Source of the DNA: JAICIG01 sp035532215
GTDB lineage: Bacteria > Planctomycetota > Planctomycetia > Pirellulales > JAICIG01
Assembly (NCBI GenBank): GCA_035532215.1
Contig: DATKRK010000076.1
Location: 1 to 21,494, forward strand
DNA length: 21,494 nucleotides
Reading direction: 5' to 3'
The position numbers and the translations under genes were made by a program. The notes under the pieces are model-generated. The model did not search any database. It saw only the letters and a program-made list of their open reading frames with translations, and was not told where the DNA came from. Shown piece by piece: positions 8,484 to 16,045 of the stretch. How positions within the stretch are numbered: the first letter of the stretch is position 1; every line of letters starts with the position of its first letter.

Positions 8484-9641
8484 GTGCGGACTCCGCTGGC
8501 CTGGAAAAACCTGACCTACGATTTGCGCCGTCTGGCCCTGGCGGTAGGCGGGGTCGGCTTCGCCGTGCTGTTGATGTGCATGGAGCTCAGCTTCCGCGAG
8601 GCGCTGTTCGACAGCACGCTGGCGCTGATCCGCAAGCTCGACGGCGACTTGATCATCACCAGTTCGGCCAAGTACACGCTGCTCGTCCGCGAACCGTTCG
8701 CCCGGCGCCGGCTGTACCAAGCCCTGGGCTGCCAAGGGGTCGCCGCGGCCGCCGGGCTCGACATCGAAACGCAACTATCCTTGTTGAAGAACCTGACCAC
8801 CGGCGAAGACCAGCCGATCCGCGTGCTGGCCTTCGATCCCGACGATCGCGTGTTGAAGATTCCCGACGTCCCGCGCCACTTGGAACAATTGCGGATGCCC
8901 GACACCGTGTTGTACGACCGCAAATCGAAATCGAGCTACGGCGTTCTGCCGCCCTACGACGAGCCGCTGGAGCTGGCGAAGCGAAAGATCACGATCGTCG
9001 GCGAGTTCGAGCTGGGCACTGATTTCGCCAACGACGGCAATCTGATCATGAGCGACGTCAACTATCATAAGATTTTTCCCCAGCGCAATGCGGGTCCCGA
9101 CGGCATGGCCGAAGTGGAAGTCGGCGTGGTCAAGGTCGAGCAGGGAGCCGACCCGTTGGCCACGCGCGACCGTCTGCGGCGGTTGCTGCCCGACGACGTG
9201 ACGGTGTTCGCCAAACAAGAGTTCGAAGACCAGGAGAAGCATTTCTGGCAGACGGCCACGCCGATCGGCTATATTTTCTGGCTGGGCACGATGATGGGCT
9301 TCGTCGTGGGCATCGTGATCTGCTACCAGATTCTCTACGCCGACATTGCCGATCACATGGCCGAATTCGCCACGCTCAAGGCGATGGGCTACGGCAGCCG
9401 GTATTTCATCGGCGTCGTCTTGCAGGAGGCGGTGATTCTCTCGTTTCTAGGGTTTTTGCCCGGCGTGGCGGTCAGCGGGCTGCTCTGCCAGTTCGTAGCT
9501 CGAGCCACCGGCTTGCTGGTGCGCGTCAGTCCGCCCACGTTGGCCTCGGTGCTGGCGCTGAGCCTGGGCATGTGCATTGCGTCGGGCTGCCTGGCCATGC
9601 GCAAGTTGATGTCGGCCGATCCCGCGGAGCTATTCCGATGA
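8484..9641 (+). CDS. FtsX/MacB-type ABC exporter permease, DevC-like (second copy)
   Basis: 385 residues, GTG start, with AAGG at 8477-8480 and a GGGGG run at 8468-8472 upstream. It is clearly paralogous to the preceding permease: same start motif, same periplasmic segments (for example Gly-Glu-Phe-Glu-Leu-Gly-Thr against Gly-Glu-Phe-Ser-Met-Gly-Thr), the same Ala-Thr-Leu-Lys-Ala-Met-Gly coupling segment and the same Ala-Asp-Pro-Ala-Glu-Leu-Phe C-terminus. Topology is one N-terminal helix, a large periplasmic domain and three C-terminal helices. Its stop overlaps the ATPase start (ATGA at 9638-9641), indicating translational coupling. The two different permeases probably form a heterodimer, whereas most DevBCA/MacB systems use one permease gene as a homodimer. 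Confidence 0.92.
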   Translation: MRTPLAWKNLTYDLRRLALAVGGVGFAVLLMCMELSFREALFDSTLALIRKLDGDLIITSSAKYTLLVREPFARRRLYQALGCQGVAAAAGLDIETQLSLLKNLTTGEDQPIRVLAFDPDDRVLKIPDVPRHLEQLRMPDTVLYDRKSKSSYGVLPPYDEPLELAKRKITIVGEFELGTDFANDGNLIMSDVNYHKIFPQRNAGPDGMAEVEVGVVKVEQGADPLATRDRLRRLLPDDVTVFAKQEFEDQEKHFWQTATPIGYIFWLGTMMGFVVGIVICYQILYADIADHMAEFATLKAMGYGSRYFIGVVLQEAVILSFLGFLPGVAVSGLLCQFVARATGLLVRVSPPTLASVLALSLGMCIASGCLAMRKLMSADPAELFR

Positions 9642-10816
9642 ACGACGCCAGCACGATGACCGCCGCGTTCAGCAGCCTGCGTTCGGCCACGCGCGAACAC
9701 CCCTCGTTGAGAAAAGGCTACGACGAGAGCCGCATCGGCGTGCAGGTTCGCGGCTTGAACCACTCCTTCGGACACGGCGAGCTGCGCAAGCAGGTGTTGT
9801 TCGACAACAATCTCGATCTCACGCGCGGCGAAATCGTCATCATGACCGGCCCCTCGGGCTCCGGCAAGACGACCCTGCTGACGCTGATCGGCGCCCTGCG
9901 GACCGTGCAAGACGGCAGCCTGAAGGTCATGGGCCGCGAATTGCGCGGCCTCGGCAGCCGCGAACTGATCGAAGTGCGGCGCAACGCGGGCTTCATCTTC
10001 CAGGCGCATAACCTGTTCGAGTCGCTGACGGCCTATCAGAACGTGAGCATGTCGATGGAGCTGAAAGGCTACGACCGCGCGACGATCCGCCAGCGCGCCG
10101 AAGAACTGCTCGCCGCGCTGGGCCTGGGGCGCCGCATTCATTACAAGCCCGACTCGCTCTCGGGCGGGCAGAAGCAGCGCGTGGCCATCGCCCGCGCCTT
10201 GGCCAGCCGGCCGTCGCTGATCCTGGCCGACGAGCCGACCGCGGCGCTGGACAAGGAGTCGGGCCGGACCGCGGTCGAACTGCTCCGCAAATACGCCACC
10301 GAAGAGAACGCCACGATCCTGATCGTGACGCACGACAACCGCATCCTCGACGTCGCCGACCGGATCGTGAACATGGTCGACGGCCACGTGATTTCGGACG
10401 TGGTGATCGTGGAAAGCGCGGCGATCAGCGAGTTCCTGCGGCAGTGCCACGTCTTTAGCGATTTGTCGGCAAGCACGCTGACCGAAGTGGCGGACAAGAT
10501 GTCGCTGGAAAAACATCGCGCCGGCTCGACGATCATCCGCCAGGGCGATCGAGGCGACAAGTTCTATCTGATTCGCGAGGGCCAGGCCGAAGTGTCGATC
10601 GCCGACGGCAAAGGCGCCCGCACGGTCGCCACGCTGGGCGTCGGCGACTTTTTCGGCGAGGCCGCGCTGCTCACCGGCGCGCCGCGCAACGCCACCGTGC
10701 GCGCCGTCGAAGACCTGGAACTCTACGTGCTCGGCAAACAAGATTTCGACGCCGTGATCGAAGCCAGCGCGACGTTCAAGGAAGAACTGCGCAAAGTGCT
10801 CTTCGGGCGTCAGTAG
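9638..10816 (+). CDS. ABC exporter ATPase (DevA/MacB/LolD type) fused to a C-terminal cyclic-nucleotide-binding domain
   Basis: 392 residues from the ATG at 9638. The start overlaps the permease stop and is preceded by a GGAG at about 9626-9629; a longer frame from 9572 was rejected. The ATPase half shows Walker A Gly-Pro-Ser-Gly-Ser-Gly-Lys-Thr (71-78), the Q-loop Phe-Gln (121-122), signature Leu-Ser-Gly-Gly-Gln (174-178), Walker B Leu-Ile-Leu-Ala-Asp-Glu-Pro (194-200) and H-loop His232. Residues about 265-385 form a Crp-type cyclic-nucleotide-binding fold. Its phosphate-binding cassette looks complete: Phe-Gly-Glu-Ala-Ala-Leu-Leu at 339-345, then Pro-Arg at 349-350 and Ala352. DevA-type ATPases normally end near residue 240-250, so the extra domain is a regulatory addition. 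It powers the two upstream permeases. cAMP or cGMP gating is inferred, not shown. The stop overlaps the convergent downstream gene by 7 bp. Confidence 0.95.
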   Translation: MNDASTMTAAFSSLRSATREHPSLRKGYDESRIGVQVRGLNHSFGHGELRKQVLFDNNLDLTRGEIVIMTGPSGSGKTTLLTLIGALRTVQDGSLKVMGRELRGLGSRELIEVRRNAGFIFQAHNLFESLTAYQNVSMSMELKGYDRATIRQRAEELLAALGLGRRIHYKPDSLSGGQKQRVAIARALASRPSLILADEPTAALDKESGRTAVELLRKYATEENATILIVTHDNRILDVADRIVNMVDGHVISDVVIVESAAISEFLRQCHVFSDLSASTLTEVADKMSLEKHRAGSTIIRQGDRGDKFYLIREGQAEVSIADGKGARTVATLGVGDFFGEAALLTGAPRNATVRAVEDLELYVLGKQDFDAVIEASATFKEELRKVLFGRQ

Positions 10817-13800
10817 GGCGTTCGCGTGGCGCGAGGCGAACCTTCGACAAGAATCAAGCTTTGATCCGCCGCCAGGTCGGCGAATTCTTGGCGCAACCCC
10901 GAGGGCCAGCGCACGTGCAATGTTTCTACGCGGTCTGTGGCGCCTAAACCGAACACCAGTTGCCGCTGGTTGCTCGCCAGGTAGCCGTCGCCCGCCGTAA
11001 CCCATAGCGTGCGGCGGCGCCCGGCGGCGGCGATCGTCACCTCGGCGCCGACGGCATCACGTGCGGACTTCACGCCGCGAAGCTGCACGGCAAGAAAATG
11101 CCCCGTTTCCTTCGAGACGTTGGCCACCAACGCGGCCGGCGCATCCAAATGCGAGACGACAAAGTCCTCCCGGCCGTCGCGGTTGAAATCAATCCGCGCC
11201 AGCCCCCGGCCTAAATACTTGCCTTGGAAGAATTCGCCCAGTTCGGCGGCGGGCAGTTCCGCGAATTTCCCACCGCCCAGCCCGCGAAAGTATTGCGGCG
11301 GCATTTCGAAAGGCATCTGCTGATACGACAAATCCTCGATGTGGCCGTTGGTCACGACCAGGTCCAATACGCCGTCGAGATCGCCGTCGAGGAACTGCGC
11401 GCCGAAGCCCAACATGTTGTAGCTGGGCGCTCGCAAGCCGGCGGTCGACGTGGCGTCGACGAACATTCCGCCGTCGCCCTGCAGGTAGAGCGTATTCGGC
11501 TCGCCGTAGAAATTCGTGACGAACAGGTCGAGCTTGCCGTCGCCATCGGCGTCGCCGGCGGCCACGCCCATGCAGGCCAGCACGTGGCCGTCGCCGTCGT
11601 AAGCCAATCCGGCCAGCACGCCGCGCTCGGCGAACCGCGGCGCCGACCCCGGTTCGGCCGTCTCGTTGAAAAAACAGAAATTGGCGTCCTCGTCGTTGGC
11701 CACGAACAGGCTCAGCCGGCCCGTGCCGTCGAGATCGCCCGCGACGACGCCCAAGCCGTTGCCGCCCGCGACATTCAGCCCCGCCTCGTCGGTGCGCTCC
11801 TCGAAGCGGCCGTCTCCCAGGTTCAAGTAAAAACGATCGGGCTGCGGTTCGAACACCGTCGGCTGGCAAGCTCGGGGTCTTCCGTTTTCGCCGCAAACTC
11901 TTTCGTAGACGTCGGGGGCCTGAACGTAATTGACGTCGTAAATGTCCGCCAGACCGTCGCCGTTGAGATCGGCCAGCAGGCAACTGGTCGTCCAGGTTTC
12001 GCCGTCGATGCCCGCCGCATCGCTGAGGTCGCGAAACGTGCCGTCCCCTTGGTTCATATAGAGCCGATTGACCCCGACGTTGGCCACGTAGAGATCGGCG
12101 AAGCCGTCGTTGTTGAAATCGCCCGCGGCGACCCCCTGGCTGAAGCGGTCTTCCATGACAAAACATAGCGCGGTGACGTCTTCGAAGGTTCCGTCGCCCC
12201 GGTTGCGGTACAGGCGGTCCAAATGCTCGGTCTGCCCCGTCACGGGCGGCCAGCGGCAACCCTGCGTCAAGTAGAGATCGGGCCAGCCGTCGGCATCGAA
12301 GTCGACCACGGCGACGCCGCCGCCGGTGAACTGAAACATTCGCCGGCCGCCTTCGTAGCTATCGCTGCCAGCGTAGTAGCGGAAGTCGATGCCCGCCCGC
12401 GCGGCCGCGTCCTCGAAGCTCGTTCGATAGTCCGCCAGTTCCGGCGCCGGCGAGGATTTCTCTGGCAGAGATTCGGCGTCCCAACGCGGCAGGGCGAAAT
12501 TGGAAAGGTCGAGCTGCTTGGCAGGATTCGCCGAATCCAGCACCAGCGGCGGCCTGTCTTGCAACAGGGGCTCGAGTCGCCGCAAGGCTGCTTGGCTGGC
12601 CTTTTCATGCGGGTTGGCGCTGAGAATCACGCGATGCCAGGCCCATGCCTCCCAGACGCAGCCGAGCGACTCGGTCAGTTCGGCCGCGGCCCGAATGGCG
12701 TTCGGGTTGTTGCGGTTCGCGAACAGAATTTCAATCAGGGCGGCCAACTTGCCGATACGCAACGCGCGGTCGCTCAAACTTCTGGCGCCGGCCGAATCGC
12801 CCAAGGATTGCAGCGCCTGGGCCAACAGGTAGGTGGCCGCGTGGTGCGCAGGATCGCGCTTGAGCGCCTCCCAAAAACAGCGCGCCGCGCCGCGCACATC
12901 GCCGCGCCGTCGGGCCCATTGTCCACGGGTCACCCATACGTCCGGATGCGCCTCGGCGGCGGGCGCCGACCGCAGGAGCCACTGGCCGAATTCGGGATCC
13001 TCTTCGTTCAACAGCACTTGGCCCAGTTCGGCCCGGGCCTCGATCAACTCCGGCGCTTTGGCCAAAACCTGTTTCAACAATCCTTTCGCTTTCCGCAGTT
13101 CGGAATGGTGAATCGCAGACCGTGCCTGGCCCAGCAGCGGCAGCGGGTCTTCGGGCGCCGTCTGGTGACATCGCTGCAGCTCTTCCGACGCTTCGATGGC
13201 CAACACGTGATGGCCCAAGAGCATCAAATGTTCCAGGGAAAACCGCTTGCCGCGAACCAGCGAGAGCAGGTGCGGGAGCGACTCGAAGCGGCGCCCCTCG
13301 ATGCCGAGCAAATAGGCGAGGTGGTCGCGGGGGAAGTGCAATTCGGGATCGATGGCCAAGGCGCTGCGATACTGGGCTTCGGCCGCCGACGCAAGATGCG
13401 TTTGCAGCAGAATATCGCCCGCCGCGGCATGGCCGAGCGCGGTCTCATGGCTCGCGTCCTCGGGAAGCTGCGCGTAATAGCCCAGCGCGTCGGTCAGCCG
13501 GCCCTGCTTGGTGGCGGCCTCGCCCGCCACCAACAGCGCGGCGGCCGAGGGGCCGTATCGCGCGATGAGCCGCAGGCCGAGGTCCTCGGCGGCGGCGTAA
13601 TCTTTGGCGGCCAGGGCCCGGCGCGCCTGCTCGAGCCGCACCTTGGCGGGCACGTCCGCCGCGCAGAAACGATACCAGCGATAGCCGGCGGCCAGCAGCG
13701 CCGCCGCGGCGATTGCCGCCACGATCGCGCGTCGTTTACGTCCCGCCGCCTTCGTCGCGGTTTCCAACTCTCGCGGCGCCTTGTTGGCGGCTTTTGCGTC

Positions 13801-13833
13801 TTCGCACGCTGCAACCCGTGTTCGGCGATTCAC
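10810..13833 (-). CDS. TPR / FG-GAP (VCBS) repeat / ASPIC-UnbV protein (CRTAC1 family)
   Basis: 1007 residues. A short cytoplasmic N-terminus is followed by one membrane helix (about 34-53). Tetratricopeptide-like helical repeats run from about 60 to 430. FG-GAP/VCBS repeats (about 505-870) contain at least seven Asp-rich loops of the Asp-x-Asp-x-Asp-Gly-x-x-Asp type (for example Asp-Phe-Asp-Ala-Asp-Gly and Gly-Asp-Phe-Asn-Asn-Asp-Gly), likely calcium-binding beta-propeller blades. A C-terminal ASPIC/UnbV domain spans about 908-984. Architecture fits the membrane-anchored CRTAC1-like proteins abundant in planctomycetes. The extracytoplasmic part probably mediates binding or assembly; no enzyme motif is visible. 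The start is a GTG at 13833, chosen because it is the only plausible start before the membrane helix; the ribosome-binding site is weak. It lies 30 bp after the lipoprotein gene, so they are probably co-transcribed. Its 3' end overlaps the convergent ATPase gene by 7 bp. Confidence 0.92.
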   Translation of the reverse strand: MNRRTRVAACEDAKAANKAPRELETATKAAGRKRRAIVAAIAAAALLAAGYRWYRFCAADVPAKVRLEQARRALAAKDYAAAEDLGLRLIARYGPSAAALLVAGEAATKQGRLTDALGYYAQLPEDASHETALGHAAAGDILLQTHLASAAEAQYRSALAIDPELHFPRDHLAYLLGIEGRRFESLPHLLSLVRGKRFSLEHLMLLGHHVLAIEASEELQRCHQTAPEDPLPLLGQARSAIHHSELRKAKGLLKQVLAKAPELIEARAELGQVLLNEEDPEFGQWLLRSAPAAEAHPDVWVTRGQWARRRGDVRGAARCFWEALKRDPAHHAATYLLAQALQSLGDSAGARSLSDRALRIGKLAALIEILFANRNNPNAIRAAAELTESLGCVWEAWAWHRVILSANPHEKASQAALRRLEPLLQDRPPLVLDSANPAKQLDLSNFALPRWDAESLPEKSSPAPELADYRTSFEDAAARAGIDFRYYAGSDSYEGGRRMFQFTGGGVAVVDFDADGWPDLYLTQGCRWPPVTGQTEHLDRLYRNRGDGTFEDVTALCFVMEDRFSQGVAAGDFNNDGFADLYVANVGVNRLYMNQGDGTFRDLSDAAGIDGETWTTSCLLADLNGDGLADIYDVNYVQAPDVYERVCGENGRPRACQPTVFEPQPDRFYLNLGDGRFEERTDEAGLNVAGGNGLGVVAGDLDGTGRLSLFVANDEDANFCFFNETAEPGSAPRFAERGVLAGLAYDGDGHVLACMGVAAGDADGDGKLDLFVTNFYGEPNTLYLQGDGGMFVDATSTAGLRAPSYNMLGFGAQFLDGDLDGVLDLVVTNGHIEDLSYQQMPFEMPPQYFRGLGGGKFAELPAAELGEFFQGKYLGRGLARIDFNRDGREDFVVSHLDAPAALVANVSKETGHFLAVQLRGVKSARDAVGAEVTIAAAGRRRTLWVTAGDGYLASNQRQLVFGLGATDRVETLHVRWPSGLRQEFADLAADQSLILVEGSPRATRTPY

Positions 13834-13863
13834 GAGACGACCGAGTGGCTTGGGGACGAGCGG

Positions 13864-14352
13864 CTATTTCGACGTCAACACGATCGGAATGTCGTTCTTG
13901 CCCTCTTTCACCGTGACTTTGATTCCCGAGCTGGTCGGATTCTCATACTTTTGAGGAACCACGTATTTCATTGCCGAGTCCTTGGGACGCTGCCCATCTT
14001 GGGGCTTGGCCGCCTCAGTCGAGGTGGGAATGTCAGGCAGTTTGACTTTCAGGACTCCGACGTTGTATTCTCCCGGCAAGGTTCCGGAGCCGGCTTGGGG
14101 GCTATACCCCGCCTTCAGCGCCGTGAGCCGGTATTTCCCCGCCGCATCGGTCATTCCCGTAGCCATGGCGCCCACTCCTTCCATGACCGGGGTGAACGTG
14201 ACGGTAGCGTCCGCGACCGGCTCCCCGTCAAGAGTGATCAGTCCCTCGACCTCTTCCGTTTTCAAGCCCGGCGGCGCTGAATTGCAGCCAACCGACGCGC
14301 ACATGATTCCCGCGGCCATCCAGGCGATTAATCGTGGTTTCGTTAATGACAT
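13864..14352 (-). CDS. Small lipoprotein with transthyretin/carboxypeptidase-regulatory-like domain
   Basis: 162 residues. A lipoprotein signal peptide (positive Lys-Pro-Arg start, hydrophobic core) ends in a lipobox Ala-Ser-Val-Gly-Cys with Cys23. Then comes a beta-sandwich segment with the pattern Val-Glu-Gly-Leu-Ile-Thr-Leu-Asp-Gly-Glu-Pro-Val-Ala-Asp-Ala-Thr-Val and later Thr-Asp-Ala-Ala-Gly-Lys-Tyr-Arg-Leu. This is the usual signature of planctomycete 'carboxypeptidase regulatory-like' lipoproteins. A Pro/Lys-rich linker and a final beta strand region follow. It is probably anchored to a membrane facing the periplasm; function unknown. It sits between the DUF1559 gene (223 bp upstream) and the CRTAC1-like gene (30 bp downstream), all on the minus strand. 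No obvious Shine-Dalgarno precedes the ATG at 14352. Confidence 0.9.
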   Translation of the reverse strand: MSLTKPRLIAWMAAGIMCASVGCNSAPPGLKTEEVEGLITLDGEPVADATVTFTPVMEGVGAMATGMTDAAGKYRLTALKAGYSPQAGSGTLPGEYNVGVLKVKLPDIPTSTEAAKPQDGQRPKDSAMKYVVPQKYENPTSSGIKVTVKEGKNDIPIVLTSK

Positions 14353-14473
14353 GGAACAATGCTCATCGCTAAGACAATGAAATGAAAGCTAATGCCGAAA
14401 AAAGAAACGGCGCTCTGGAATTGGGACTCGTCGAGCCTGGCTTCCCGCGAACGGAGACTTGCTCTTCCGCCCA

Positions 14474-14505
14474 GGCGGCCCGTGCCAATCGACAACCGGG
14501 CCGCC
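14474..14505. repeat. Perfect 9-bp inverted repeat between DUF1559 and lipoprotein genes
   Basis: GGCGGCCCG (14474-14482) and CGGGCCGCC (14497-14505) are perfect complements with a 14-nt loop. It lies about 70 bp after the DUF1559 stop on the minus strand. It would form a very stable hairpin but has no T-run directly after it, so it is not a classical intrinsic terminator. It may attenuate or process the transcript and could explain different expression of the DUF1559 gene and the two genes after it. Confidence 0.5.
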
Positions 14506-14575
14506 CTTCGATCGGGACCGTATGGCACGCTAGTCACGCGCCAGACGTCTCATTGCGCACGGCCGGTGTGCTGCG

Positions 14576-15760
14576 CTATTTACTTTCTACTAGACCGGCT
14601 GTAGCAACGGCATCACCGCTGCGAGTCGTTCCCATCGACCCCCAAACGCCGTAGGGCGAGGGCCCCATGTACTGCTGCGGGTTATCGCCGCCAAATGTGG
14701 ACAGACCAGCTACGGTCGCGGCCTGGTTTCCGGCGTCGATATTGTCATTGACGAAGCGGACCGATCCATCCAGCATGGCGACGTTGACGCCCGCTGGATG
14801 ATAGCTGCTGGCGGCAATCATAGCCCAACCCTCGATCCAATCGCCGCAGCTTGGCCCGTTGGGCGGGACCATGTGGAAGTATTGGGTATAGGCAATCCGG
14901 TCGTCGGACCAATCCCAGCCGATTTCCTGGTTGCCGCCGGCTGTATCGATGCTTCCGGTATACAGATTGCCGGGCCCAACTCTCGCCCAACAAACGCTGG
15001 GCGGCGATCCGTTATTCAAAGGAGCGCCCGTTGCAAACCCCACACCCACGCGGCGGTCGCCCTGTCGGCCGATCTTGCACTCGGCGACGGCGGCCGTGTT
15101 GCTCAAGCCGTCGGTAACCATGCCGTAGTTGATAACCGTATATCCTCCCGTCCCGAACACCCCTCGGCTTTCCCACCACCCGTTGGCGACCAGGTAGTCG
15201 CCCCGGTTCCCGTGATAGTTGGTCGGCTCTAGGCCTCGCGCCCCTGCACTCCCGCTGCCACCAATGCCTTCCTGGTAGCTGTATTGTTCATCCGAAGGAC
15301 ATTTCAAGCCGGGCACGGGCGTCGTGTTAAAGGCATAGCCGCTGTCCCAAGGCACTCTGTTGTAAACCCCTTGCTCCAGGAAAGTGTTGTACATCTGCTG
15401 CTGTTCCTTGTAAGGCAGCAACACCGTATGGAAGCCCCAACGCCAACTGGCGTTGGGCCAGGTAGGCACCTGTTGGCCATTCGAATTAGCTGAGTATACA
15501 GCCAACATGGGCTGCCACCCATCGGTCGGCAACTGCTTGTTGATGTCGTGGAAATTCTGCAGTGCGAGCCCCAATTGCTTCAGGTTATTGACGCATTGGG
15601 CGCGGCGGCCGGCTTCGCGCGCGGCCTGCACCGCCGGCAACAACAGCGCGATCAGAATCCCGATAATGGCGATCACGACCAGTAATTCGACCAGCGTGAA
15701 GGCCCGCATAGCGGCCTTCCGCCGGCGCTGGGAGGCGAGAACGATGGAACGGCAAAACAT
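14576..15760 (-). CDS. DUF1559 prepilin-like (type II secretion/pilin-like) protein
   Basis: 394 residues from the ATG at 15760. A basic leader (Arg-Arg-Arg-Lys) precedes a type IV prepilin-like N-terminus, Phe-Thr-Leu-Val-Glu-Leu-Leu-Val-Val-Ile-Ala. A 20-residue hydrophobic helix and the planctomycete signature Ala-Val-Gln-Ala-Ala-Arg-Glu-Ala follow. The C-terminus has the H-X9-DG motif (His-Pro-Ala-Gly-Val-Asn-Val-Ala-Met-Leu-Asp-Gly), which defines the DUF1559 class. The residue before the predicted cleavage site is Ala rather than the usual Gly. Start choice: a GGGGGAAA lies 8 bp upstream of 15760. An ATG at 15709 with GGAAGG 5 bp upstream is also possible but would remove most of the basic leader. 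A frame opening at 15814 is less likely. These proteins are present in many copies per planctomycete genome; their function is unproven, with pseudopilin-like surface assembly the usual idea. Confidence 0.94.
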   Translation of the reverse strand: MFCRSIVLASQRRRKAAMRAFTLVELLVVIAIIGILIALLLPAVQAAREAGRRAQCVNNLKQLGLALQNFHDINKQLPTDGWQPMLAVYSANSNGQQVPTWPNASWRWGFHTVLLPYKEQQQMYNTFLEQGVYNRVPWDSGYAFNTTPVPGLKCPSDEQYSYQEGIGGSGSAGARGLEPTNYHGNRGDYLVANGWWESRGVFGTGGYTVINYGMVTDGLSNTAAVAECKIGRQGDRRVGVGFATGAPLNNGSPPSVCWARVGPGNLYTGSIDTAGGNQEIGWDWSDDRIAYTQYFHMVPPNGPSCGDWIEGWAMIAASSYHPAGVNVAMLDGSVRFVNDNIDAGNQAATVAGLSTFGGDNPQQYMGPSPYGVWGSMGTTRSGDAVATAGLVESK

Positions 15761-15874
15761 GACTGTTTCCCCCAAAGCTGAAGGATGAGAAGGTTGCTGC
15801 GGCGAAGTAACCACAGCAATGCGACAACAGGAACAACGATTAGAATGGATAAGGACGGCGCGCGATGGGCGGGA

Positions 15875-15891
15875 CGTGCGCGAAACGCACG
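15875..15891. repeat. Short perfect hairpin in the DUF1559 leader
   Basis: CGTGCG (15875-15880) and CGCACG (15886-15891) flank a 5-nt loop. The hairpin lies within the predicted 5' leader of the DUF1559 transcript, about 115 bp before the start codon. Six G/C-rich pairs with a small loop are likely to fold in RNA; a regulatory role is speculative. Confidence 0.4.
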
Positions 15892-15934
15892 AACCGCCAC
15901 GACATGCCTGTTCTCTGAGTCCGAACGCAAAAAC

Positions 15935-15963
15935 AGTTTACCGCCTGCCGCCAAAGTGTGCAA
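15935..15963 (-). promoter_or_regulatory. Candidate sigma70-like promoter for the DUF1559 gene cluster
   Basis: On the minus strand TTGCAC (15963-15958), a 17-nt spacer and TAAACT (15940-15935), each matching 4 of 6 consensus bases. A/T tracts lie immediately upstream at about 15965-15985, resembling an UP element. Predicted start near 15928 gives a leader of about 168 nt containing the 15875-15891 hairpin. No competing gene lies between it and the DUF1559 start. Confidence 0.45.
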
Positions 15964-16001
15964 CGAACTTTTTTTAACTTTTTAAACAAGCATCAACTCG
16001 C

Positions 16002-16045
16002 GTTGTTGCGTGCCGCACGACTGGTTGTTGCGAGCCGCACGACTG
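16002..16045 (+). repeat. Two-copy 22-bp tandem direct repeat
   Basis: Copies at 16002-16023 and 16024-16045 abut exactly and differ at one base (T at 16011, A at 16033); the shared unit begins GTTGTTGCG and ends GCCGCACGACTG. It lies just upstream of the A/T-rich stretch and -35 box of the DUF1559 promoter, so a regulator-binding site is one possibility and recent slippage duplication another. Confidence 0.75.

Noticed and set aside
9389..11005. 538-codon minus-strand open frame
   Set aside because: Antisense to the exporter ATPase, which has all ABC motifs on the plus strand.
12223..14280. 685-codon plus-strand open frame
   Set aside because: Antisense to the CRTAC1-like and lipoprotein genes, whose domains and motifs are clear; Arg/Gly-rich shadow.
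16002..16045. CRISPR-like repeat
   Set aside because: Only two copies with no spacer between them, and no cas genes nearby.
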